From NCBI GenBank assembly GCA_000437215.1, contig FR898645.1, positions 1-64,000 of the forward strand: a DNA stretch of 64,000 bases, written 5' to 3'. Below are positions 55,465 through 63,664 of the stretch, piece after piece. The DNA is from Clostridium sp. CAG:440. Lineage in GTDB: Bacteria; Bacillota; Clostridia; TANB77; CAG-508. The notes beneath the pieces are model-generated. The model saw nothing but the letters and a program-made list of their open reading frames with translations, made no database searches and was not told the DNA's origin. Position 1 is the stretch's first letter, and every line of letters starts with the position of its first letter. The position numbers were made by a program, and so were the translations under genes.

Positions 55465-55980
55465 ATAAAACAGGAATTACCAATTAATGAACAAATAAGA
55501 GCAAAAGAAGTACAATTAATAGGAGAAAATGGAGAAAAACTAGGAGTACTTAGTTTAAATGATGCTTTAGACAAAGCAGAAGAAAAAAAATTAGATTTAG
55601 TGCTTGTTGCACCAAATGGAAATCCACCAGTTTGTAAAATAATGAACTATGGAAAATACAAATTTGAGCAAGCAAAAAAGGAAAAAGAAGCAAAGAAAAA
55701 GCAAAAAGTATTAGAAGTAAAAGAAATTAGAGTTACTCCAAACATTGAAGAACATGACTTTGGATTTAAATCTAAAAATGCAAGAAAATTTTTAGAAGAT
55801 GGAAACAAAGTTAAAATAACAGTAAGATTTAGAGGAAGAGAAGTTAATAATTCAAAAGCAGGAGAACTTGTATTAAATAAATTTATAGAAAACTTAAGCG
55901 ATGTTTCACAAGTTGAAAAAGCACCAAAGTTAGAAGGTAGAAACATGTTTACAATACTTGCTAAAAAATCAGATAAATAA
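55465..55980 (+). CDS. infC: translation initiation factor IF-3, probable AUA start
   Basis: Keeps ribosomal subunits apart and checks the start codon. The 171-residue protein starts IKQELPINEQIRAKEV. The ribosome site GGAGG is at 55452-55456. Eight nt later comes ATA at 55465, exactly where the family's first residue belongs. The only other candidates (TTG 55450, GTG 55456) lie on or before that site. A non-AUG start on infC is known elsewhere as an IF-3 feedback device. The N- and C-terminal domains and linker are complete. Confidence 0.95.
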   Translation: MKQELPINEQIRAKEVQLIGENGEKLGVLSLNDALDKAEEKKLDLVLVAPNGNPPVCKIMNYGKYKFEQAKKEKEAKKKQKVLEVKEIRVTPNIEEHDFGFKSKNARKFLEDGNKVKITVRFRGREVNNSKAGELVLNKFIENLSDVSQVEKAPKLEGRNMFTILAKKSDK

Positions 55981-56024
55981 TCTGACAAATATAAAACAAT
56001 CAATAATGAAAGGAGCGATGGCAC

Positions 56025-56228
56025 ATGCCAAAATTAAAAACAAACAAAGCAGCTAAAAAAAGATATTCTTTAACAGCTACAGGAAAAGTAAAAAGAACAA
56101 AATCTAATAGAAGACATTTACTAGCAAATAAAACAAGAAGACAAAAGAAATCAGGAAAAGTTCAAGACGCATATGCAGATAAAACATGCGAAAATACAAT
56201 TAAAAAATTATTACCATATGGTAACTAA
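56025..56228 (+). CDS. rpmI: 50S ribosomal protein L35
   Basis: A 67-residue very basic protein, MPKLKTNKAAKKRYSLTATG, as in L35. AAGGAG lies upstream. Middle gene of the infC operon. Confidence 0.97.
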   Translation: MPKLKTNKAAKKRYSLTATGKVKRTKSNRRHLLANKTRRQKKSGKVQDAYADKTCENTIKKLLPYGN

Positions 56229-56264
56229 AAGAAAGAATAGAAAAAATAAGGAAGGTGAAAATAA

Positions 56265-56615
56265 ATGGCAAGAGTAAAAACAGCAAGAACAACAAGAGCA
56301 AGACATAAAAAAATATTAAAAAGAGCAAAAGGATATTATGGGGCAAAACATTACAGATTTAGAAATGCTAACCAAGCAGTAATGAAATCTTTAAGATATG
56401 CTTATGTTGGAAGAAAAGATAAAAAAAGTAACTTTAGAAAATTATGGATAACAAGAATTAATGCAGCAGCTAGAATGAATGGTTTAACATATAGCAAATT
56501 AATAGCTGGTCTAAAAAAAGCTAATGTTACAATAAATAGAAAAATGCTTGCAGAAATCGCTGTAACAGACGAAAAAGCATTTAAAGAAATTGCTGAAATA
56601 GCAAAAAAAGCATAG
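56265..56615 (+). CDS. rplT: 50S ribosomal protein L20
   Basis: A 116-residue protein needed for 50S assembly, likely also repressor of its own operon through the leader. [19 protein letters not shown] and [19 protein letters not shown] are typical. Confidence 0.98.
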   Translation: MARVKTARTTRARHKKILKRAKGYYGAKHYRFRNANQAVMKSLRYAYVGRKDKKSNFRKLWITRINAAARMNGLTYSKLIAGLKKANVTINRKMLAEIAVTDEKAFKEIAEIAKKA

Positions 56616-56619
56616 ATAT

Positions 56620-56657
56620 AAAAAATGATATAATCAAGCAAGATTATATCATTTTTT
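56620..56657. terminator. bidirectional terminator between rplT and spoVAE
   Basis: Perfect 16-bp stem (56620-56635 with 56642-56657), 6-nt loop, followed by TTTTTTG on the plus strand and an A/T-rich run on the other. It lies wholly outside spoVAE only when that gene is read with its second +1 shift. Confidence 0.88.
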
Positions 56658-56672
56658 GTTTATAAAATACAA

Positions 56673-57067
56673 TTACTGTTTTTTCATTTTTGGTTTTGAA
56701 ATAAGAGAAGCTAAATAGCCGGAAGAAAACAGCAGCAGCAATACCGCCAGCAGAAGCCTTTACTCCTCCAGTAAATGCTCCAATAATACCATTTTGCTGA
56801 ACACCTTCAATGGCACCTTTTGCTAAGTTGTATCCAAAACCGGTAAGTGGTACAGTTGCACCAGAACCAGCAAAATCAACTAAATATTTATAAATACCAA
56901 GTCCACCTAAAATGCACCCTGTGGTTACAAATGCAACTAAAATTTTAGCTGGAGTTAGTTTGGTTTTATCAATTAAAATTTGACCTATAACACAAATAAT
57001 ACCGTCCAATAACAAAACATTTTATAAGTGCTGTTGGCTCAAAAACATTTGCCCAGTTTATGTTCAT
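56673..57067 (-). CDS. spoVAE: SpoVAE, two +1 breaks at CGG
   Basis: Part of the dipicolinic-acid channel of the spore inner membrane. The start at 57067 follows AAAGGTG. Codon 22 is CGG (C at complement of 57004); skipping gives CFVIGGIICVIGQI, the family opening. A second in-frame CGG (complement of 56721) would otherwise read ...FFRLFSFSYF and run on for 24 codons into the terminator. Skipping its C gives FFGYLASLISKPKMKKQ and a stop at 56673, which is the standard SpoVAE end. Repaired length is 130 residues with four to five membrane spans and GSGATVPLTGFG. Last gene of the spoVA operon. Confidence 0.9.
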
Positions 57068-57098
57068 ATTAAATCACCTTTCTTCTAAAATATAAAAG

Positions 57099-58100
57099 TT
57101 AAATTTCAATGCTTATTGCATGTGCTATTCCAGGAATTGATTCTCCTTGTTGTGAACTTGTGGAGTTCATTAATGCACCTGTTGCAATTAATAAAACTTT
57201 TTTTAGCTTTTTTGCCTTTAATTGTTTGAAAAAATAACCAGAAAATACACTGCCACAACAACCACAGCCACTTCCGCCACTATGAGTATCTTGTTTTTCT
57301 TTGTCAAATATTAAAACACCACAATCATTATAATTTGGTTTTATATTGTAACCTCTGGCTTTGGCAATATCTATTGCAATTTCTTTACCAACATGTCCTA
57401 AATCACCACTAATTATTGAATCATAATAGTTGGGACTTCTACCAGTATCTAAAAAATGAGTTATTAATGTTTCACAAAATGCTGGAGCCATTGCAGCTCC
57501 CATATTATTGGCATCTTTTATTCCCATGTCTATAATTTTTCCTGGTGTTATATGGGTTATATAAGGTCCCATTCCAGATTGAGTAATAATTGCAGCACCA
57601 CTTCCAGTTACAGTCCATTGTGCTGTAGGTGTTCTTTGGTTTCCAAGTTCTAGTGGAAATCTAAATTGTTTTTCTGCACTACAAAAGTGACTAGAAGTAG
57701 CACATAAAACGTTTTTAGCAAAGCTTTCAACACAAATAGAACCAATACACATAGATTCAACAAAAGTTGAACAAGCGCCAAATACACCTAAAAAAGGAAT
57801 ATTAGCTTCTCTTAAACCAAAACTTGAAGATATACATTGGTTTAATAAATCACCTGCAATCATTAAATCGATTTGATCTGAAGGAACACCAGATTTTGAA
57901 ATAACTGTGTTTACAGTTTCTTTAATTATTTTACTTTCAGCTTTTTCCCAAGTTTTTTCTCCCCAAAATTCATCTTCTAAAGTTTGATCAAAATATTCTG
58001 CAAGAGGCCCTTGAGCTTCTTTTGGACCAACGATAGAGGCACAATCTAATATTGTAGGGGGATTATCAAATTTTATAGTTTGTTTTCCTAATTTTTGCAA
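57099..58100 (-). CDS. spoVAD: SpoVAD
   Basis: Thiolase-fold protein that binds dipicolinic acid and sits with SpoVAC/E in the forespore membrane. The 333-residue protein has FGACSTFVESM with the conserved Cys, SSHFCSAEKQFRFPLE, and GSGCGCCGSVFSGYF near the C-terminus. It is intact and contains no in-frame CGG. Confidence 0.96.
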   Translation of the reverse strand: MQKLGKQTIKFDNPPTILDCASIVGPKEAQGPLAEYFDQTLEDEFWGEKTWEKAESKIIKETVNTVISKSGVPSDQIDLMIAGDLLNQCISSSFGLREANIPFLGVFGACSTFVESMCIGSICVESFAKNVLCATSSHFCSAEKQFRFPLELGNQRTPTAQWTVTGSGAAIITQSGMGPYITHITPGKIIDMGIKDANNMGAAMAPAFCETLITHFLDTGRSPNYYDSIISGDLGHVGKEIAIDIAKARGYNIKPNYNDCGVLIFDKEKQDTHSGGSGCGCCGSVFSGYFFKQLKAKKLKKVLLIATGALMNSTSSQQGESIPGIAHAISIEI

Positions 58101-58114
58101 AAAATCATCTCCTT

Positions 58115-58580
58115 TTATACAAGAGTAATACTTTGAGTATTAAAAATTAAATAAACTAGTCCAACCAAGATTGAAGTAGATATACCAAATACAAGTACAG
58201 GGCCTGCAACAGTAAACATCTTTCCACCAACTCCCATAACATAGCCTTCAGACTTATATTCCATAGCCGGAGAAACAATTGAATTTGCAAAACCCGTAAT
58301 TGGAATAAGCGAACCTGCGCCTGCAAATTTACCTATTTTATTAAAAACATTTAAGCCAGTTAAAAAAGCAGATATTCCAATTAAAATAATAGACACAATT
58401 GTTCCAGAAGTTTGCATATCAAACCCTTTTTGCGTACAAATATTTGCAATAATTTGCCCGATTGTACATATTAAACCTCCGGGTCCAAAAAGCATTAAAA
58501 CAATTTTTAATAATTGGAGAATTTGGAGATTTTTTATCTACATATTCTTGATAAGTTTGTTTTGTTTTTGTAGGATCCAT
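58115..58580 (-). CDS. spoVAC: SpoVAC, +1 break at CGG
   Basis: Mechanosensitive-like channel subunit for dipicolinic acid. The start at 58580 has AGGATGG upstream. Frame 0 reaches CGG at codon 34 (C at complement of 58481, in a CCC run). Dropping one C gives FWTGGLICTIGQIIAN, the expected first membrane segment, and a 154-residue SpoVAC with GAGSLIPITGFANSIVSPAMEYKSEG cut here to GAGSLIPITGFANS and MEYKSEG. Without it the reading goes off-family and ends within 20 codons. Confidence 0.9.
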
Positions 58581-58707
58581 TTTTTCACCATCCTTTTTAA
58601 TAAAGTATAAAAATAACAAAAAAGTAAATATTAAATTAATAAAAAATTAATATGAAAACTAAATATAAATTAATTTAATATTAAATTAGCGGAAAACTGA
58701 AATAAAT

Positions 58708-58935
58708 TTAATTATTTGTAGAATTTTTTCTATTCAAATCTAAAATAAAACCTAAATCTAAATCTACAAAATACTCTGAAATTTTATTTCCATCAATTTT
58801 TGCTCTTTGTTCTAATATCTTCACAGAAGATAAATAATCAATAGTTTTAGAAGCTTCAGAAATTGCCTTAACAATAGCATCTTTCCAAGAAACTTCAGAA
58901 TTTCCAGTAATAATTAAGTGCTTTTCTATATCCAT
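58708..58935 (-). CDS. dodecin-family protein
   Basis: A 75-residue protein with the dodecin pattern SEVSWKDAIVKAISEASKTI, LEQRAKIDGNKISEY and the end VDLDLGFILDL. Dodecins are small dodecameric flavin- or CoA-binding storage proteins. It lies 127 bp upstream of spoVAC on the same strand, so it may share forespore expression. GGAGG precedes the start. Confidence 0.85.
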   Translation of the reverse strand: MDIEKHLIITGNSEVSWKDAIVKAISEASKTIDYLSSVKILEQRAKIDGNKISEYFVDLDLGFILDLNRKNSTNN

Positions 58936-59042
58936 TTTTTAACCTCCAATATGAAATTTAAAAATATTTTTTACTAAAATATGAAATTTTATACAATTTG
59001 TGTAGAAATTAATTAAAAAAAAGTATATACTAAGAAAAAATA

Positions 59043-59155
59043 GAGACAAGGGGACGGGGTTTTTGTCTTAAGGTTTTTGGGAGTTATTTCAAAAAAATTA
59101 GGATGATTAAAAAAGCTCCCAAAACCCTAAGACAAAAACCCCGTCCCCTTGTCTC
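59043..59155. repeat. REP-like inverted repeat
   Basis: Arms 59043-59083 and 59116-59155 are near-perfect complements (one indel, one mismatch), outer motif GAGACAAGGGGACGGGG followed by TTTTTGTCTTAAGG. The outer half resembles the ends of the 333-bp element at 26875. CTTGTCTAG is repeated just outside (59161-59169). It lies between the spoVA operon promoter side and rsmB. No RAYT transposase gene is in the window. Confidence 0.82.
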
Positions 59156-59190
59156 GTCACCTTGTCTAGTTTGTTAAAAAAGGAGAAGAT

Positions 59191-60531
59191 ATGATAGATA
59201 TTGCAAGAAATATAGCTTTAGAGGTTTTATATAAAATGGATGAAAGTGGAGCTTATTCTAATATTGCTTTAGATGATATGCTAAAAAATAATAGAAAGGC
59301 ACTTTCTGATAGGGATGTTTCATTAATTTCACAAATTGTTTATGGAGTTACAACATGGAAGCTTACTTTAGATGAAATTATAAAGAAATATTCTTCTATT
59401 AAATTAAAAAAGATTTCTATTTGGATTATTAATATTTTAAGAATGGGAATTTATCAAATTATTTTTTTGGATAAAATTCCTAAATCTGCTGCTGTTAACG
59501 AATGCGTTAATTTGGCAAAAAGATATGGGCATAAGGCAAGTTCTGGATTTGTTAATGCTATTTTAAGAAAAGTAAGCCCAGATGATTATTTACAGTTATT
59601 TGATGTTAAGTTACCAAAAGCAGAAATGATTTCAAAAACACAAAGTATGCCTTTATGGATTATAGAGGAGCTTTTAGAAAATAATACAATAGAAGAAGTA
59701 GAAGAGATTTGTAAAAATTTAAATTTAACTCCATGTGTTTCTATAAGAGTAAATAATGTAAAGACTACAAAAAAAGAATTGGAAGAAATTTTTAATAAAA
59801 ATTCAATTCAGTATGAAGAAGGAGAATTAGATGATTTCTTGATTTTGAATAAGGCAAAAAGTATTGAAAATATTGAAGGATTTAAAGAAGGACTATTTAC
59901 GGTGCAAGATGAATCAGCAGGACTTACATGTTTAGTCTTAAATCCTAAAGAAGGACAAATGGTTTTAGATGCATGTAGTGCTCCTGGAGGAAAAACAACA
60001 TATATGGCAGAAATTATGAAAAATACAGGAAATATAAAGGCATGGGATGTATATGAACATAGAATAAATTTGATAAATGAAAATGCAAATAGATTAGGAT
60101 TAAAAAATATTAATACAAGTATAAATGATGCAAGCATATATAATGAAGCTTATAAAGAAAAATTCGATAAAATTTTGTTAGATGTACCTTGCTTAGGAAT
60201 TGGAGTAATAAGAAGAAAGCCAGATATAAAATGGCAAAGAAAACAAGAAGACGTTTATGAAATTTCTAAATTACAATATAAAATATTAGAAACATGTTCT
60301 AAATATTTAAAACCTGGAGGTGAGTTGGTATATTCTACATGTAGTATATTAAAAAAGGAAAATGAAGGTGTTATTTTAAAATTTTTGGAAAACAATAAAG
60401 ATTTTGAAATAAAAAAATTAGATAGCAATAAATGGAATGAGTATATAAAAGAAGAAAAATATTTTTCAATAAAGCCAGATAAAAAACATGATGGATTTTT
60501 TATTTGCAAGCTACATAAAAACAACATTTAA
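59191..60531 (+). CDS. rsmB: 16S rRNA (cytosine-967-C5)-methyltransferase
   Basis: A 446-residue enzyme. An N-terminal NusB-like RNA-binding domain (to about 140) is followed by the methyltransferase with SAM motif LDACSAPGGKTTYMAE, catalytic Cys in DVPCLGIGVIRRKPDIKW, and a second Cys in STCSI. AAGGAGAAG precedes the start. Confidence 0.95.
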   Translation: MIDIARNIALEVLYKMDESGAYSNIALDDMLKNNRKALSDRDVSLISQIVYGVTTWKLTLDEIIKKYSSIKLKKISIWIINILRMGIYQIIFLDKIPKSAAVNECVNLAKRYGHKASSGFVNAILRKVSPDDYLQLFDVKLPKAEMISKTQSMPLWIIEELLENNTIEEVEEICKNLNLTPCVSIRVNNVKTTKKELEEIFNKNSIQYEEGELDDFLILNKAKSIENIEGFKEGLFTVQDESAGLTCLVLNPKEGQMVLDACSAPGGKTTYMAEIMKNTGNIKAWDVYEHRINLINENANRLGLKNINTSINDASIYNEAYKEKFDKILLDVPCLGIGVIRRKPDIKWQRKQEDVYEISKLQYKILETCSKYLKPGGELVYSTCSILKKENEGVILKFLENNKDFEIKKLDSNKWNEYIKEEKYFSIKPDKKHDGFFICKLHKNNI

Positions 60532-60579
60532 ATATTATTACAGAAGTGTTACATTTAGATTACATTTAGATTAAATATA

Positions 60580-60607
60580 TTGACTTTTAAGTATATAGAG
60601 GTAAAAT
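60580..60607 (+). promoter_or_regulatory. promoter of the pilus assembly block
   Basis: TTGACT, 16 nt, TAAAAT, about 115 bp before the first gene. A tandem repeat of TACATTTAGAT lies just upstream (60550-60571) and might bind a regulator. Confidence 0.5.
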
Positions 60608-60723
60608 ATATACGTAAAAAAACTACAAAAAATAGCAAAAAAAGACAAAAAATAAATAAAATTCAAGTATGAAAATTAACAAATATAGAAAAAATATATA
60701 TAAAATAAAAAAGGAGAAAAGTA

Positions 60724-62349
60724 ATGCCTAGTTGCCTTGGAATGTATGTGCAAGATAATTTAATTAAATATGCAAAAGTTTCAAAAGACCATGACAAAAT
60801 AAAAGTAGATTCTTTCGGTGTTAAATTTTATGAAAATATAAATGAAGCAATTAAACAAGTGGTTGAGGAAACTTATAGCTATAAGACACCAATTAGTATA
60901 AATTTGGAACAAGAAATATACAATTATTTTGATATGTTTGCTTTATTGAATAAAACAGATTTACAAAAAGCAATAAAAACAGAATTTGATGCATTTTGCC
61001 AAGATAAAGGCTACAACCCAAATGCTTTTGAAAAAAGATCAGCGGTTGTTCCAAATATAGATGATAAACAAAAATTAAAGGTAATTCATGTTAGCGAAAA
61101 TAAAATAGAATTTAACAAAATGTTACAACTATTTTCAGGCTATAAGCTAGCTGCTGTTTCTCCAATATCAATGACAATATCTAATTTAAAAGAATTTGAA
61201 CCAAAACAAAATTATTTAATTGTAAATATTGAAGACCAAACAACAGTTACAACAATAATAGATCAACAAATATATAATATAGAAACAATCCCACAGGGAA
61301 GCAAAGAATTTTTAGAAAAATTAAATATGATAGAAAATTCTTATTCTAAAGCATATGAAACTTGTAAGAACACTACAATATATACTTCAGAAGGAAGAGA
61401 ATTACAAGATATAGAAAATAGTCATTTGGAAGAAATAATGCCAACATTATATTCTATAGTAAGCCAAATACAAAAAATAATTAATACAAACACAGCAAAA
61501 ATTGAAAAAGTATATATAACTGGTACAGCAGCATTAATAAACAATATAGAATTGTATTTTCAAGAATATTTGGAAGATACAAAATGTGAAATACTAAAAC
61601 CATCATTTATTACAAACACAAAAGATATAAACATAAAAGATTATATTGAAGTAAACTCTGCAATTTCACTTGCATTGTTAGGACTTGGACAAGGTTTAAC
61701 TTCAATGAACTTTAAAGGTGCAACATTTGCAGATAAATTACCAGATTGGCTAAAAATAGATGTTGGGGGATCAAATAAGACAAAGGAAAAAGACAAAAAT
61801 AAACAAAAAGGATTATTTACATTTGATTTAGGACAAAAGCTAGACACAGTAGAAAGAAATTTACTAAGATCAGCAGGGGGCTTATTTATTTTGCTTGCAG
61901 TATATTCTGGTTTTTCATGTGTACTAAATAATCAGCTAAACAGTAAACAAGAAGAAGCAGCAGCAAGAACATCACAAATAAACTCACAAATTGCACTTGC
62001 AAAATCAGATGATTCAAAAATCAAGAACAAAACAAGTGAATATACTACTATGATTAAAAATTTGCAAGATATAAATGATAAAATAAATAATGCACTAAAA
62101 ACAAAAAATGCAATACCAAACTTATTAAATCAAATAATGTTTATAATACCAGAAAATGTTCAAATAACATCAATACAAAATACAACAGACAAACATATAG
62201 AAATAAATGCACAATCAAATAAGTATGAACAATTAGGATATTTAAAAGCCAAAATTAAAGCTGACAATATTTTAACAAATGTAATTTCTACTGCAGGACA
62301 AAAAGAAAATAATGTAGTTACAGTAAAAATAGAAGGAGACTTGCCATGA
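60724..62349 (+). CDS. PilM-PilN fusion, type IV pilus inner-membrane platform
   Basis: The first 350 residues resemble the actin-like PilM ATPase fold (short LGMYVQDNLIKYAKVS opening, VYITGTAALINNIELYF). After a basic linker comes one membrane helix (about 382-400, SAGGLFILLAVYSGFSCVL) and a coiled-coil plus a PilN-type periplasmic domain (NLLNQIMFIIPENVQITSI). In most bacteria these are two adjacent genes; here there is one uninterrupted frame of 541 residues. The next gene overlaps by 4 bp. Confidence 0.8.
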   Translation: MPSCLGMYVQDNLIKYAKVSKDHDKIKVDSFGVKFYENINEAIKQVVEETYSYKTPISINLEQEIYNYFDMFALLNKTDLQKAIKTEFDAFCQDKGYNPNAFEKRSAVVPNIDDKQKLKVIHVSENKIEFNKMLQLFSGYKLAAVSPISMTISNLKEFEPKQNYLIVNIEDQTTVTTIIDQQIYNIETIPQGSKEFLEKLNMIENSYSKAYETCKNTTIYTSEGRELQDIENSHLEEIMPTLYSIVSQIQKIINTNTAKIEKVYITGTAALINNIELYFQEYLEDTKCEILKPSFITNTKDINIKDYIEVNSAISLALLGLGQGLTSMNFKGATFADKLPDWLKIDVGGSNKTKEKDKNKQKGLFTFDLGQKLDTVERNLLRSAGGLFILLAVYSGFSCVLNNQLNSKQEEAAARTSQINSQIALAKSDDSKIKNKTSEYTTMIKNLQDINDKINNALKTKNAIPNLLNQIMFIIPENVQITSIQNTTDKHIEINAQSNKYEQLGYLKAKIKADNILTNVISTAGQKENNVVTVKIEGDLP

Positions 62350-63095
62350 AAAAATTATTAATATCAATACTTATAATTTTGCTATTAGTATTATGCGGCT
62401 TTGCAGTAACTAAAGGCTATAATATAGGAGATTTTACAGTTTTAGGAGTAGAAACTATAAAAGAAAAAAATGAACAATTAGATGAAACTATAGGACAAGC
62501 AACAAAGCTTGCAAGCACAGATTATCCCAAAGCTATATCAGATACAGAAGCAGACCTTAAGAAATTAACACAGGAAAAGAAAAATTATGAAGATATGGTT
62601 ACAATTAGTACTGGGGACGAAGTAAAACAAGCAACACAATTTCAAAAATATGAAATCGAATCTTTATGGGTAAAAATTGGAAATCATGCAAAAAGTGAAG
62701 GTGTTGTTATGAAAATGGATTTATTAAGAGGTACAGGAGACGATAACTATAATTTAAACTTTACTGTAAATGGTTCATATATTGGAATTACAAATTTTAT
62801 ATCTAATATAGAAAATGATTCGCAATTAGGCTTTAAAATAGAAAATTTTTCAATGGTACCAAGTAGTAGTACAACAGATTTACAAGCAACATTTACATGT
62901 AAAGATATAACAATAAAAGGAATATCAAATAGTTCAAGTACTATAAACCAATCAACTAATAATCAAACCAATAATACTACAACAAACACAAACAATACAA
63001 CAAGTTCAAATTCAACAAATACTGCAAATAGTACAAACAATAGTACAAACACAAATACAGCTAACAATACAAACACAACAAATACTTTAAGATAA
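62346..63095 (+). CDS. PilO-like pilus assembly protein with Asn/Thr tail
   Basis: A 249-residue protein with an N-terminal membrane helix (4-22), a coiled-coil (about 36-85), a small ferredoxin-like domain (NLNFTVNGSYIGITNFISNI) and a 50-residue Asn/Thr/Ser repeat tail. Position after PilM-PilN and layout point to PilO; the tail is unusual. Confidence 0.72.
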   Translation: MKKLLISILIILLLVLCGFAVTKGYNIGDFTVLGVETIKEKNEQLDETIGQATKLASTDYPKAISDTEADLKKLTQEKKNYEDMVTISTGDEVKQATQFQKYEIESLWVKIGNHAKSEGVVMKMDLLRGTGDDNYNLNFTVNGSYIGITNFISNIENDSQLGFKIENFSMVPSSSTTDLQATFTCKDITIKGISNSSSTINQSTNNQTNNTTTNTNNTTSSNSTNTANSTNNSTNTNTANNTNTTNTLR

Positions 63096-63115
63096 TAAAA
63101 AAGGAGTATAGGTTA

Positions 63116-63574
63116 ATGGCTAAAAATATTATTAAAGAAATAATTATTATGCTACTTTTATGTTTAGCAATAATTTTAATATTAGGAGTTATACTATATG
63201 AATATGTACCATCAAATAAAATCTTGCCAGAAGAAGTTTCATATGTTACTCCACAAAATATAAAAGAAGAATTAAAAAATTCTGATAGCATAGAAGAAGA
63301 TAAAGTTATTCTGACATATGAAATAGATGAATCAGATTTAACTAATTATCAAAAAATAAAAGACTATAAACCAGGAAAAGTAAACCCATTTTCCACATAT
63401 GAGGAAAAAACAGAGGAAAACCAAAGCCAAAACGGGCAAAATACAACAAATAATAATTCTGGTTCAACAAATAGTGATAATAGTTCTTCAACTGGAGGAA
63501 ATACACAAAATTCTGTACAAAATTCAAACACAAGCTCAGAAGGTACTTATTTTCCAGACAAAGGAACAAAATAA
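63116..63574 (+). CDS. membrane-anchored protein in the pilus block
   Basis: A 152-residue protein with one N-terminal helix (8-29), a short middle and an Asn/Ser/Thr/Gln-rich tail like that of the preceding gene. The segment DYKPGKVNPFSTYEE resembles the proline-containing linker of PilP-type proteins, but I would not name it so. AAGGAG precedes the start. Confidence 0.65.
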   Translation: MAKNIIKEIIIMLLLCLAIILILGVILYEYVPSNKILPEEVSYVTPQNIKEELKNSDSIEEDKVILTYEIDESDLTNYQKIKDYKPGKVNPFSTYEEKTEENQSQNGQNTTNNNSGSTNSDNSSSTGGNTQNSVQNSNTSSEGTYFPDKGTK

Positions 63575-63664
63575 TTTAAGTTTTTAACATTATATTTATA
63601 AAATGCACTTATAAATATATGAAAAATAAATTTTAAAAATTCAAAAGAAAAGGAGGAAATTTTT

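Noticed and set aside
9494..58481. The CGG breaks as random sequencing errors
   Set aside because: Random errors would vary in base and phase; GG also occurs across codon boundaries and in TGG and AGG here, yet all ten hits are an extra C in front of a phase-0 GGN. A systematic artefact cannot be excluded without reads, so this is kept as the main alternative.
60550..60571. Tandem 11-bp repeat as a CRISPR or iteron array
   Set aside because: Only two copies with no spacer structure.
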